From positions 620,001-684,000 of the forward strand of contig NZ_JBGOSE010000001.1 in assembly GCF_041538045.1 (NCBI RefSeq): 64,000 nucleotides of DNA. Direction: 5' to 3'. Made by a program: the position numbers and the translations under genes. A model generated the notes under the pieces. It did not search any database. It saw only the letters and a list, made by a program, of their open reading frames with translations, and had not been told where the DNA came from. Source of the DNA: Aliiglaciecola sp041538045. Its GTDB lineage: Bacteria > Pseudomonadota > Gammaproteobacteria > Enterobacterales > Alteromonadaceae. Position 1 is the stretch's first letter, and each line of letters starts with the position of its first letter. Shown piece by piece: positions 26,433 to 34,895 of the stretch.

Positions 26433-27392
26433 ATGGATGTATCTTCGCGTCAATTTATCGTTTTACTGTTAGTAGGCTGGATGCTGCTAAGTGGTTGTTC
26501 GACCCAAAAGGCATTAACTAAAGCCGAGTTAGACGCGTTCAATGAGCACAATCAACTACTAAGTCAGGCAGAACACTTTGTCCATGGAAACATTTTTACG
26601 GGCATGGTTCATGTGCGGGCTACCAGCATACAAAGTTGGAATAGCCTTTTAAAAACCTACTCTTGCTCAGCTGATCTAGACCACAGAACACTAGATAACT
26701 CTTATAATCAAAACCAACCCATTTTCACTGACGCTATGCAAACCTTGGCAGAGTCTGAGGCTCTATTTACCTCTGAACAAGAGAAAAATGTTTTAGCAGA
26801 TGTTTCTCAGCTCGCTTATCGCCTTTTTAGCATCAGTTATGCCAAAGGTTATGCCCACCAAATAAAACTGGCGGATGAGCTGTCTCCAGGTTTGCGAGCC
26901 GAGCTATGCGATGGAAAAGTGGATGAAGGCAACGCTTACTATTTGGGATATCGCAATTCAGTTGTCTGGCGTTCTTTTGGTAGCGCTCTTCTGGAAAACT
27001 TAAATGGATTACAGGCGCATGCTCGTAACGGCGACAAAGCATTTCAAAAGTTACTTGATCAACATTATGCACAATTTGATGCATTGGTTTACAGTCACGC
27101 CTATCAACAATCAGCAGCATATCAATCTTTGTTTTTTGAAATCAATAAGTTTGAAAACGTTGAATTATATGGCGAAGAAGTATCTCGGCTGTCAGTTCGT
27201 TATAGCGATATCGAGGTGCTAAACAAGCACAATGATTTTGCGTACCTAATGTTATCTTCTGGTTATCATTGGGGCATGATGTCTGTATTGGCATTATTAG
27301 AGGAAGAGTATCCTCGAGTCCATGACCTTAAGAAAGCTCAAGGAGTTCAATTGATAAAACAAAGCGTTGATAATTTAAGTGAGAGTGATTAA
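26433..27392 (+). CDS. predicted lipoprotein of unknown function
   Basis: A 319-residue protein with a lipoprotein signal: hydrophobic residues FIVLLLVGWML followed by the lipobox LSGC at about residue 22. The ATG at 26433 is the only plausible start, since the next in-frame Met would cut into the signal. It has no recognisable ribosome-binding site and sits right after a terminator hairpin. The mature part is mainly helical with several Tyr/His-rich stretches and no motif I recognise. Membrane anchoring is inferred; +2 is Ser, which favours outer membrane sorting. Confidence 0.72.
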   Translation: MDVSSRQFIVLLLVGWMLLSGCSTQKALTKAELDAFNEHNQLLSQAEHFVHGNIFTGMVHVRATSIQSWNSLLKTYSCSADLDHRTLDNSYNQNQPIFTDAMQTLAESEALFTSEQEKNVLADVSQLAYRLFSISYAKGYAHQIKLADELSPGLRAELCDGKVDEGNAYYLGYRNSVVWRSFGSALLENLNGLQAHARNGDKAFQKLLDQHYAQFDALVYSHAYQQSAAYQSLFFEINKFENVELYGEEVSRLSVRYSDIEVLNKHNDFAYLMLSSGYHWGMMSVLALLEEEYPRVHDLKKAQGVQLIKQSVDNLSESD

Positions 27393-27406
27393 CAACTATC
27401 AGGTTT

Positions 27407-27802
27407 CTAGAGTTGGTTTGATAAAAAATCTGAGCTGGGAGTGCCCAAGAGGTTTTTTTCATCAATCCATTGTCGCAATGTTTTGCCGTCGCGTTCTGGG
27501 GCCGTTAATTTGCTCTTAGGCAGGTTTTTCATCAACAGTTGCGCTGTATGGTGAGCTTCATTTAGCAAAGCGGTTCTAATGAGGCTCTGTCCACCACAAC
27601 TAATCCCGTCATAATAGTGTTGTAGCTTCAGTCTATATTGGATTCTCATTTCAGTTAGTTTTTGCTGTAAGTTCGAATAATCATTGGAAGTAACGATGGC
27701 ACAAAGACTATTTAAAGCCGTATTAATATCTCCTTTAGCGTTGCTTGCATAAAATACATTTATCATTACAACGGTTAAAATAAAAAATAATTTTTTTATC
27801 AA
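27407..27802 (-). CDS. DUF3718 family secreted protein, divergent copy
   Basis: A 131-residue protein with an N-terminal signal segment (FILTVVMINVFYASNAKG) and a DUF3718 domain. It shares with the two copies at 37.8 and 38.6 kb the pattern DINxAL-x2-xCxIV, the YxxxLxxYYxGxxCxGxSLIRTAxL core and the ending DGKTLxxWI, but is clearly more diverged. Two conserved cysteines could form a disulfide in the periplasm. Function unknown. It is convergent with the lipoprotein gene, leaving a gap of only 14 bases. Confidence 0.78.
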   Translation of the reverse strand: MIKKLFFILTVVMINVFYASNAKGDINTALNSLCAIVTSNDYSNLQQKLTEMRIQYRLKLQHYYDGISCGGQSLIRTALLNEAHHTAQLLMKNLPKSKLTAPERDGKTLRQWIDEKNLLGTPSSDFLSNQL

Positions 27803-27841
27803 CTGATTAATCCCTGTTTCAAACTGCTAATCAATTTAAGA

Positions 27842-28378
27842 TTATTTTTCGAGCTGGAAGTTACGGTTGTTTTTAATTAAACGTCGCCTCAAAGCAACGA
27901 TGCCAATCAAAAAGAGTAATAAGGTGGGCGCATTTGATATGGCATTAGCGCTATTCATGAAGCTGAGTAAAATATAGTCGTCCGATGACCAGCGAGTATT
28001 ATGTAAATTGAGCGCCATCAACTCCCCATTGAAATTAATATCAGATGCATCAAAACCCACCACATTAGTCAGCAGGTCAAAGTCGGCAGGATTGAATAGG
28101 TTGGGAAGTATCGATAAAGTAAGTAATTCGTTAGCACCAAGTCCTAAGTTACCGTGTAGGTTACTGATCATCAGAGAGTTATCTTCAAAATCCACACTCA
28201 GATGGGGGTTGCCCACCAATAATAAGTTAAATTCACTTTCATTCTCTTTAGCAATAGACATTTTATTGTCACAATCCCAAATAATTGACGGCTCAATACC
28301 ACACACTACCTCAGTACCTATAATGGAGGCTTGTGCTGAGAAAGAGCAGATCAATATCAAAGCGGTGAGTATTTTCAT
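27842..28378 (-). CDS. PEP-CTERM-like exported protein
   Basis: A 178-residue protein starting at MKILTALILICSFSAQAS, a clear signal peptide; the frame is open a further 36 codons upstream but those residues have no signal character and are rejected. The C-terminus has NAPTLLLFLIGIVALRRRL: a proline turn, one transmembrane helix and an arginine cluster. That tripartite tail is the sorting signal of exosortase substrates, in the variant seen in Alteromonadales with AP in place of PEP. Two cysteines lie in the mature N-terminal part. Surface or matrix role inferred. Confidence 0.68.
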   Translation of the reverse strand: MKILTALILICSFSAQASIIGTEVVCGIEPSIIWDCDNKMSIAKENESEFNLLLVGNPHLSVDFEDNSLMISNLHGNLGLGANELLTLSILPNLFNPADFDLLTNVVGFDASDINFNGELMALNLHNTRWSSDDYILLSFMNSANAISNAPTLLLFLIGIVALRRRLIKNNRNFQLEK

Positions 28379-28493
28379 TCTAGAGTTGTCCGTATTACTA
28401 ATAAAAATTTTAGGGGTTAACTTTAAATTAATGTAGTTGGACAAAGATATAGAGGGATTGATACACGGGTATAGGGAGTAATACATGAGGGGG

Positions 28494-28530
28494 GATATAT
28501 CATAAAGCGCTTAGCACTTTATGATATATC
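28494..28530. other. long AT-rich hairpin
   Basis: A perfect 14-base inverted repeat, from GATATATCATAAAG to CTTTATGATATATC, encloses a nine-base loop. It begins ten bases after the stop of the minus-strand acyl-CoA synthetase gene, so in its transcript it is a 3' hairpin, but there is no T run. It may be a stabilising 3' structure or a protein-binding palindrome upstream of the PEP-CTERM gene. Confidence 0.55.
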
Positions 28531-28540
28531 ATTGATTGCA

Positions 28541-30187
28541 TTATTTAGTGGGGAATTGGTAGTCTTTAAAGGTATCCCGTAATGCTAATTTATTCAGTTT
28601 TCCGGTTGCTGTATGAGGAAGTTCTTTAGCAAAAACAACATCTTCTGGCAGTGACCATTTATGCATTCTGTCTTTTAAGTATTCAATCACATCCTCACGG
28701 CTTAAATCGGCATTTTCAGCTAGCACTACGACTAACAAGGGGCGTTCTGTCCACTTCGGATGATAACGTCCAATTGCTGCTGCTTCGGCTATTTGTGGGT
28801 GGCTGGCTGCAGCGTTTTCGATGTCGATTGAGCTTATCCATTCTCCCCCCGATTTAATCACGTCTTTGGTACGGTCGGTAATTTGTAAATAGCCTTGTGG
28901 ATCTATTGTGGCAACATCGCCAGTATTCATCCAACCATCTGTATCTACTGGGCAATCAGCATCTCCAGGAGTTTGTGACATACCGTAGTAACCTGTTGCA
29001 ATCCACGGCCCTTTGACTTTTAACGCACCAAAAGCAACACCATCCCAAGGTAACTCGTTGTTTTCATTGTCGACAATTTTCATTTCGACGCCAAATACGC
29101 TTTTACCCTGTTTGAGTCTTAATTCGGTATCTTCTTCATCAGTTAGGTTTTCCATGCCTGGAGATAACGTAAACACAGTGCCAAGAGGACTCATCTCAGT
29201 CATGCCCCAACCCTGTTTCACTTCTGTTTGATAGTCGTTTTTAAAGCGCTCAATGATGCCTCTAGGACAAGCTGCTCCGCCGGAAGTAACGGCGCTTAAA
29301 GTGGGGACTTTTTTGCCGGTTTTATCAAGGTATTCCAATAACGCCATCCAAATGGTGGGTACACCTGAGCTGAGGGTAACCCCTTCGTTTTCAATCAATG
29401 ACTGTAGAGTTTCACCATCCGCCATTTTAGGTCCTGGCATAACTAATTTACTGCCAACCATGACTCCCGCATAAGGGATACCCCAAGCATTAACATGAAA
29501 CATAGGTACGATAGGCATGGTAACGCTTTTACATGACGCGTTTGTGGTATCGGGTAATGAACCAGCATAGGCATGTAAAATAGTTGAGCGATGGCTGTAA
29601 ACAACACCTTTTGGATTGCCTGTTGTACCCGAGGTATAACACATCCCTGCGGCACTATTTTCATCGAACTCAGGCCATTGGTAGTCATCATCAAATTGGG
29701 TTAAGAGTTCTTCGTAGCAAATGACATTGTCCAAGGTTGTTTGCGGCATGTGATCTTTATCGGTCAATACTACAATCTTTTCAACACTTTTCAGGTGACT
29801 TTGTAACGACTCCACTAATGGCATCACTAACACATCAACGAACAAAATTTTATCTTCTGCATGATTGATTATGTAATTCACTTGTTCGGGAAAAAGTTTT
29901 GGGTTGATCATATGGCAGACCATACCTGTTCCGGAAATTCCGTAATATAATTCAAGGTGACGATAATCGTTCCAAGCTAGGGTACCTATGCGATCGCCAA
30001 ATTCGACACCCATAGACTCCAATGCATTAGCTAATTGGCGGGTACGTTTGGCAAAATCTTTATAGGTATATCGATGTCTTGGATTGTCTGCGGTGACAGA
30101 TACGATTTCACGGGTGGGGAAGTTTCTTTCAGCATGACGCAAAATTGACGATATCATCAATTGCGTTTTCATCATTAGTCCTTGCAT
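28541..30187 (-). CDS. acyl-CoA synthetase (AMP-binding, medium/long chain)
   Basis: Activates a fatty acid to acyl-CoA through an acyl-adenylate. The 548 residues carry the P-loop-like CYTSGTTGNPKGVVYSHR, the GWGMTEMSPLG adenine-binding motif, the TGDVATIDPQGY hinge region and the C-terminal catalytic lysine near HTATGKLNK. No signal peptide. The ATG at 30187 has TAGGAG seven bases upstream; ATGs four and five codons in, also preceded by AGGA, are alternatives. It heads a minus-strand group with no close partner and feeds the beta-oxidation genes beyond 31.5 kb. Confidence 0.92.
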   Translation of the reverse strand: MQGLMMKTQLMISSILRHAERNFPTREIVSVTADNPRHRYTYKDFAKRTRQLANALESMGVEFGDRIGTLAWNDYRHLELYYGISGTGMVCHMINPKLFPEQVNYIINHAEDKILFVDVLVMPLVESLQSHLKSVEKIVVLTDKDHMPQTTLDNVICYEELLTQFDDDYQWPEFDENSAAGMCYTSGTTGNPKGVVYSHRSTILHAYAGSLPDTTNASCKSVTMPIVPMFHVNAWGIPYAGVMVGSKLVMPGPKMADGETLQSLIENEGVTLSSGVPTIWMALLEYLDKTGKKVPTLSAVTSGGAACPRGIIERFKNDYQTEVKQGWGMTEMSPLGTVFTLSPGMENLTDEEDTELRLKQGKSVFGVEMKIVDNENNELPWDGVAFGALKVKGPWIATGYYGMSQTPGDADCPVDTDGWMNTGDVATIDPQGYLQITDRTKDVIKSGGEWISSIDIENAAASHPQIAEAAAIGRYHPKWTERPLLVVVLAENADLSREDVIEYLKDRMHKWSLPEDVVFAKELPHTATGKLNKLALRDTFKDYQFPTK

Positions 30188-30367
30188 TTATCGGCTCCTA
30201 TTCAGGGAAATAAATTGTCATTCGATATAGCGATATTGGTTATTTTGGAGTGCAGTGTCAGTTTGTAAATAACCTTTAATATCAGCACATTAGTCTTTCT
30301 GTGACTTCTATTTAGTGCCAGTTAGCTAAGCCAGCACTTTGGTTGTTTTACCAAGCGCTAACGCCCT

Positions 30368-31135
30368 TTACCAGGCGCTAACGGCTCCATCAATGGCGAT
30401 GGTTTGGCCGCTCATATACGAGTTGCCAGGCGATAAAATCAGTATCATGGTATTCACTATTTCTTGAGGGTCACCTAAGCGTCGCATGGGTGATCCTTGA
30501 GCTAAACGTTGTTGACTTTCTGGAGAGTCAAAACCGTCTACTGCCAAAATATTAGTTGGACTATAAAAAGGGCAGATAGCATTAGCACGGATCCCTTTTT
30601 TGGCATATTCCACGGCGGCAGTACGGGTTAAACCAACCACTGCGTGTTTCGCTGCGGCGTAAGCAGCACCTTTGGGCGCACCACCGATTCCCGCCATTGA
30701 GCTTAGGTTGAGAATATGTCCAGATCCTTGTTTTAACATGGCCTCAATTTGGTACTTCATGCCATATAAAACACCATTTACATTAACCGCCATTTGCTTG
30801 TCCATAATGCCTTGATCGATTTTATGCAGGGGCGTTAAAGGATGGGCAATGCCAGCGTTATTTACACCTATGTCTAACCTAGCAAATTTTTCCATGGCGG
30901 CATCTACCATTGCCTTAACTTGGTCTTCTTTGCTGACGTCACAAAGCATTGATATAACTTGGTTTTCACCCAACTGAAGAGAAGAAACCGTTTTGTCTAG
31001 CTCCTCACGATTTATATCGCTTATTACTAAGTTGCAGCCTCTGGCTGCTAATCCTTGTGACAGCAGACGACCAAATCCACTGGCAGCTCCTGTGATCATG
31101 GCCACTTGGCCGCTAAAATTGAGAAGTGAGTCCAA
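30368..31135 (-). CDS. short-chain dehydrogenase/reductase
   Basis: NAD(P)-dependent SDR of 255 residues. It has the cofactor motif TGAASGFGRLL, NNAGIAH, the catalytic Ser in LNLSSMAG and the YAAAKHAVVG Tyr-Lys pair, and ends with the common SYMSGQTIAIDGAVSAW. The TTG at 31135 is chosen as start: an AAGAAGG site lies eight bases before it and residue one then aligns with the family; the frame runs 14 codons further upstream without a good start. It is divergent from the beta-oxidation operon and probably oxidises a hydroxyacyl or alcohol intermediate. Confidence 0.87.
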   Translation of the reverse strand: MDSLLNFSGQVAMITGAASGFGRLLSQGLAARGCNLVISDINREELDKTVSSLQLGENQVISMLCDVSKEDQVKAMVDAAMEKFARLDIGVNNAGIAHPLTPLHKIDQGIMDKQMAVNVNGVLYGMKYQIEAMLKQGSGHILNLSSMAGIGGAPKGAAYAAAKHAVVGLTRTAAVEYAKKGIRANAICPFYSPTNILAVDGFDSPESQQRLAQGSPMRRLGDPQEIVNTMILILSPGNSYMSGQTIAIDGAVSAW

Positions 31136-31507
31136 AACATTTACCTTCTTTAAAAACAATTTAAATCGTATTAACAACCTTTCAGCTTCACCTTTTCGCG
31201 CCCGACAATATTGGTTTCAGTTGCAGAAAATCAGCTAAAATCTAAGCACTTTTTGATAAGCTGAAAAATATCTTTGTGTTAATGGCATGTAAAACTAGGT
31301 ACTTAGAAAATCAGATGCAAAACCGAAAGTCAACAGCTATGAAGTAAGCGTTTAACGGCAGTTTGGCTGATAATCAGCAAAATCAACTGCTATCGGCTGT
31401 ATCAATTTCATTTATTTCTAATTATAAAATCAATAAATTTGGATGATTAGTTGGGCTGGCCTAGTATCTTAGTTCTATTAGTGAATAATCTAAAATTAGA
31501 GGATTTT
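31136..31507. other. divergent intergenic region, no gene seen
   Basis: This 372-base gap separates the SDR from the beta-oxidation operon. AGAAAATCAG occurs twice (31225 and 31305, 80 bases apart). No PsrA-type or FadR-type operator was recognised. GAGGA just before 31508 is the ribosome-binding site of the next gene. Confidence 0.4.
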
Positions 31508-33628
31508 ATGAGCGCTGAACAATCTGCTGCTGTAGTAAGTCAAATTCAAGGTGAAGTCGCCTTAGTGATGATGCAAAACCCACCCGTTAATGCATTGTCG
31601 AAGTCGGTACGAATAGGATTAATTGACGAGATAAAAAAAGCCTTAGTTGATTCAAACATCAAAGCGATTGCTATTTCATCTCAGCTAGGTTTATTTTCCG
31701 GTGGCGCTGACATCAGTGAATTTTCTTCAGGAGATATTGAACCTCCTTTACCCGAAGTTCTCGAGTTAATTGAAAATGCCAACAAACCCATTATCGCAGT
31801 ATTAAATGGTCCAGCCTTTGGTGGCGGATTAGAGGTTGCTTTAGCCTGCCATTACCGAATTACGTTTGCTGCCAATAAAGTTGGCTTGCCAGAAGTGAAT
31901 TTGGGTATTTTACCTGGTGCTGGTGGTACTCAGCGTTTACCACGTTTAGCCGGTGTAGCTAAAGCGTTGGATATGATTGTGTCTGGTAAGCCTGTTAAAG
32001 CTTCTTCAGTGTCTGGTGTGTTCGACCTAATTGTTGAAAAACCTGAAAGCTTATTAACTGATAGTTTGGCATTCATCCAAGGGCTAATCAGCGATGGTTG
32101 TCCAATCAAACGAGTGAAAGACATCGAGATTGATCCTGCGACTGCGCCAGCAGAATTGTTTGCGCAGTATCGTCAAGGAATTGCCAAGCAAGCCCGTGGT
32201 TTTTTCTCTCCGGAGCGCTGTATTCAAGCTGTTGAAGCTGCAGTTCGCTTACCTCTTGATGAGGGCCTCAAAAAAGAGGGCGAATTGTTTATGGAGTGCA
32301 TGAATTCACCTCAAGCTCGTGCGCAACAACATTTCTTCTTCGCTGAAAGAGCAGCAGGGCACGTTTCCGATTTTGATAAATCTACCCCAGTCAGAGAAAT
32401 TAAGTCTGTTGGTATTATTGGTGCAGGCACCATGGGTGGCGGCATTGCAATGAATTTTGCGAACGTTGGTATCCCTGTTGTCATGCTAGAGCTTAAGCAA
32501 GAAGCCCTAGATAAAGGCTTAAGTGTTATTCGTCGTAACTACGAAAACTCTGCGAAGAAAGGCAAGCTTAGCCAACAAGATGTTGAAGACCGCATGGCAT
32601 TGCTACAAGGCACAACAGAATACGCGGGTTTAGCCAATGTCGATTTAGTTATCGAAGCGGTATTTGAGAAAATGGATGTGAAAAAGCAAGTTTTCACTCA
32701 ACTTGATGCCGTTTGTAAACCAGGTGCAATTTTAGCTTCCAATACCTCTACCCTGGATGTAAATGAGATCGCTGATTGTACCTCACGTCCAGAAGATGTC
32801 ATTGGCCTACATTTCTTCAGTCCAGCCAACGTAATGAAGTTGTTGGAAGTGGTTAAAGGTGAAAAGACCTCTGCTGATGTGATCAAAACAAGCATGCAAT
32901 TAGCCAAGAAAATTCGCAAAGTGGGTGTGTTAGTTGGCGTATGTTTCGGTTTTGTGGGCAACCGTATGATCGAACCTTATAGTCGAGAGTCTAACAGAAT
33001 GCTTCTAGAGGGCGCATCTCCGGAGCACGTGGATAAAGTCATCTATGATTTTGGCTTACCCATGGGACCGTTCACTATGGGTGATATGGCCGGTTTGGAT
33101 ATTGGTTATTTCATTCGTCAATCTAGACAAGAACATATTGCTCATGATCCAACTTATGCCGTGGTCGCCGATCGTCTGGTTGAAGATGGCCGAGTAGGCT
33201 TAAAAGTGGGTAAAGGTGCCTACCTTTATGAGAAGGGCAATAGAAAACCCATTTCAGATCCCGCAGTAGCAGAGATTGCCAAAAAAGAAGCTGAGCGTCT
33301 AGGCGTTGAGCAGCGTGAGCATAGTGATCAAGAAATTTTAGAACGCTGCATTTTCACACTTATCAACGAAGGTGCCTACATTTTGGAAGAGGGCATTGCC
33401 GCTAAATCCAGTGATATCGATGTTATCTATGTATACGGATATGGGTTCCCTGTGCATCGTGGTGGCCCTATGCATTACGCGGATGAAATTGGTTTGGATA
33501 AAGTGTACGCCGCCATGTGTAAATACCGCGATGAGTTTGGTGAATACGGAAAAGCTTGGTTTGAACCGGCGCCTTTATTAAAACAACTAGCAGAGCAAGG
33601 TAAGCGATTCGCTGACTTCCGTAAGTAA
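31508..33628 (+). CDS. enoyl-CoA hydratase / 3-hydroxyacyl-CoA dehydrogenase, bifunctional
   Basis: A 706-residue beta-oxidation enzyme that hydrates enoyl-CoA and oxidises the 3-hydroxyacyl-CoA with NAD. The hydratase part (about 1-200) has NGPAFGGGLEVALACHYRI and VNLGILPGAGGTQRLPR with the catalytic Glu pair. The dehydrogenase part starts at about residue 300 with VGIIGAGTMGGGIAMNFA, followed by HFFSPANVMKLLEVV and GFVGNRM. The layout is that of FadJ or peroxisomal multifunctional enzymes. The ATG at 31508 is preceded by GAGGA; an upstream extension to 31451 is rejected. First of three genes with thiolase and acyl-CoA dehydrogenase. Confidence 0.93.
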   Translation: MSAEQSAAVVSQIQGEVALVMMQNPPVNALSKSVRIGLIDEIKKALVDSNIKAIAISSQLGLFSGGADISEFSSGDIEPPLPEVLELIENANKPIIAVLNGPAFGGGLEVALACHYRITFAANKVGLPEVNLGILPGAGGTQRLPRLAGVAKALDMIVSGKPVKASSVSGVFDLIVEKPESLLTDSLAFIQGLISDGCPIKRVKDIEIDPATAPAELFAQYRQGIAKQARGFFSPERCIQAVEAAVRLPLDEGLKKEGELFMECMNSPQARAQQHFFFAERAAGHVSDFDKSTPVREIKSVGIIGAGTMGGGIAMNFANVGIPVVMLELKQEALDKGLSVIRRNYENSAKKGKLSQQDVEDRMALLQGTTEYAGLANVDLVIEAVFEKMDVKKQVFTQLDAVCKPGAILASNTSTLDVNEIADCTSRPEDVIGLHFFSPANVMKLLEVVKGEKTSADVIKTSMQLAKKIRKVGVLVGVCFGFVGNRMIEPYSRESNRMLLEGASPEHVDKVIYDFGLPMGPFTMGDMAGLDIGYFIRQSRQEHIAHDPTYAVVADRLVEDGRVGLKVGKGAYLYEKGNRKPISDPAVAEIAKKEAERLGVEQREHSDQEILERCIFTLINEGAYILEEGIAAKSSDIDVIYVYGYGFPVHRGGPMHYADEIGLDKVYAAMCKYRDEFGEYGKAWFEPAPLLKQLAEQGKRFADFRK

Positions 33629-33689
33629 GCATTATCAACATTAAACGTATTTTTAAGATTTTTAGAAAACAAGAATTTAAGGAAAGATT

Positions 33690-34871
33690 ATGAAAGAAGC
33701 AGTAATTGTTTCAACAGCACGTACTCCAATTGGCCGCGCGTATCGCGGTGCTTTTAATAATTTAGAAGCACCAAGCTTAGCCGGTCACGCTATTAGCGCT
33801 GCGGTTAAAAAAGCCGGTATTGATCCAGCAAGCGTGGATGACGTTATTTTAGGTAGTGCCTTAACACAAGGCTCTGGCGGTATGAATATTGGTCGTTTAG
33901 GTGCTCTTGCCGGCGGACTACCTGTGACTGTTGGTGGCATGACCTTAGACCGTCAATGTAGTTCGGGTATGTATGCTATCGCCACCGCAGCGAAACACAT
34001 TATTACCGATAATGTGCCTGTTATGGTAGCGGGAGGATTGGATTCAATCAGCTTAGTTCAAAACGATAAAATGAACATGTATCGCGCGGTCGATAAAGCT
34101 TTAGTGGCCAAGCACAAAGATATTTATATGCCCATGTTGCAAACTGCAGAAGTGGTTGCTAACCGTTATGGCATCAGTCGTGATGAACAAGATGAATACG
34201 CTTATCAAAGTCAAATGCGGACTGCTGCTGCACAGCAAGCGGGTAAATTTGACGATGAAATAGTGCCAGTGACCACAACCAAAGTTGTTATTAATAAAGA
34301 AACCAAAGAGCAAAGCTTACAAGAAGTTACTTTGACTAAAGATGAAGGAAACCGTGCTGAGACGACTCTTGAAGGCTTGAATAACCTTAAACCTGTTATC
34401 GAAGGTGGCTGTATTACCGCCGGTAACGCTAGTCAACTATCTGATGGTGCTTCAGCCAGTGTAATGATGGACAGCAAACTAGCTGAGCAATTGAACCTTA
34501 ATGCGTTAGGTGCGTATAGAGGCATTGCTGTAGCTGGCTGTGAACCAGATGAAATGGGCATAGGTCCGGTTTTTGCCATTCCTAAGTTGCTTAAACAGCA
34601 TGGTTTGAAAATGGAAGATATTGGTCTTTGGGAGCTTAATGAAGCATTTGCTGTACAAGTGCTTTATTGCCAGAAAACTCTTGGTATTCCAGCTGAGCTA
34701 CTTAACGTAAATGGCGGTGCGGTATCTATTGGTCACCCTTATGGTATGAGTGGTGCGCGTATGGTTGGACACGCATTAATTGAAGGCAAGCGCAGAGGCG
34801 CTAAATACGTAGTATGTACTATGTGTATTGGCGGTGGCATGGGTGCTGCTGGTCTGTTTGAAGTATATTAA
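33690..34871 (+). CDS. acetyl-CoA acyltransferase (thiolase)
   Basis: Thiolase of 393 residues that releases acetyl-CoA from 3-ketoacyl-CoA. The acylated cysteine is in LDRQCSSGMYAIATAAK, the active-site His in SIGHPYGMSGARMVGHAL, and the second catalytic Cys in CTMCIGGGMGAAGLFE. ELNEAFAVQ is also present. The ATG follows an AAGGAAAG site. It lies 61 bases after the hydratase/dehydrogenase and 24 bases before an acyl-CoA dehydrogenase, making a complete beta-oxidation set. Chain-length preference is not evident. Confidence 0.95.
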   Translation: MKEAVIVSTARTPIGRAYRGAFNNLEAPSLAGHAISAAVKKAGIDPASVDDVILGSALTQGSGGMNIGRLGALAGGLPVTVGGMTLDRQCSSGMYAIATAAKHIITDNVPVMVAGGLDSISLVQNDKMNMYRAVDKALVAKHKDIYMPMLQTAEVVANRYGISRDEQDEYAYQSQMRTAAAQQAGKFDDEIVPVTTTKVVINKETKEQSLQEVTLTKDEGNRAETTLEGLNNLKPVIEGGCITAGNASQLSDGASASVMMDSKLAEQLNLNALGAYRGIAVAGCEPDEMGIGPVFAIPKLLKQHGLKMEDIGLWELNEAFAVQVLYCQKTLGIPAELLNVNGGAVSIGHPYGMSGARMVGHALIEGKRRGAKYVVCTMCIGGGMGAAGLFEVY

Positions 34872-34895
34872 TAGAATAATAAGGTAGTAAAAATT

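Noticed and set aside
31451..31507. Upstream extension of the enoyl-CoA hydratase frame
   Set aside because: GAGGA precedes the ATG at 31508 and the protein then begins at the usual position; the extension has no domain likeness.
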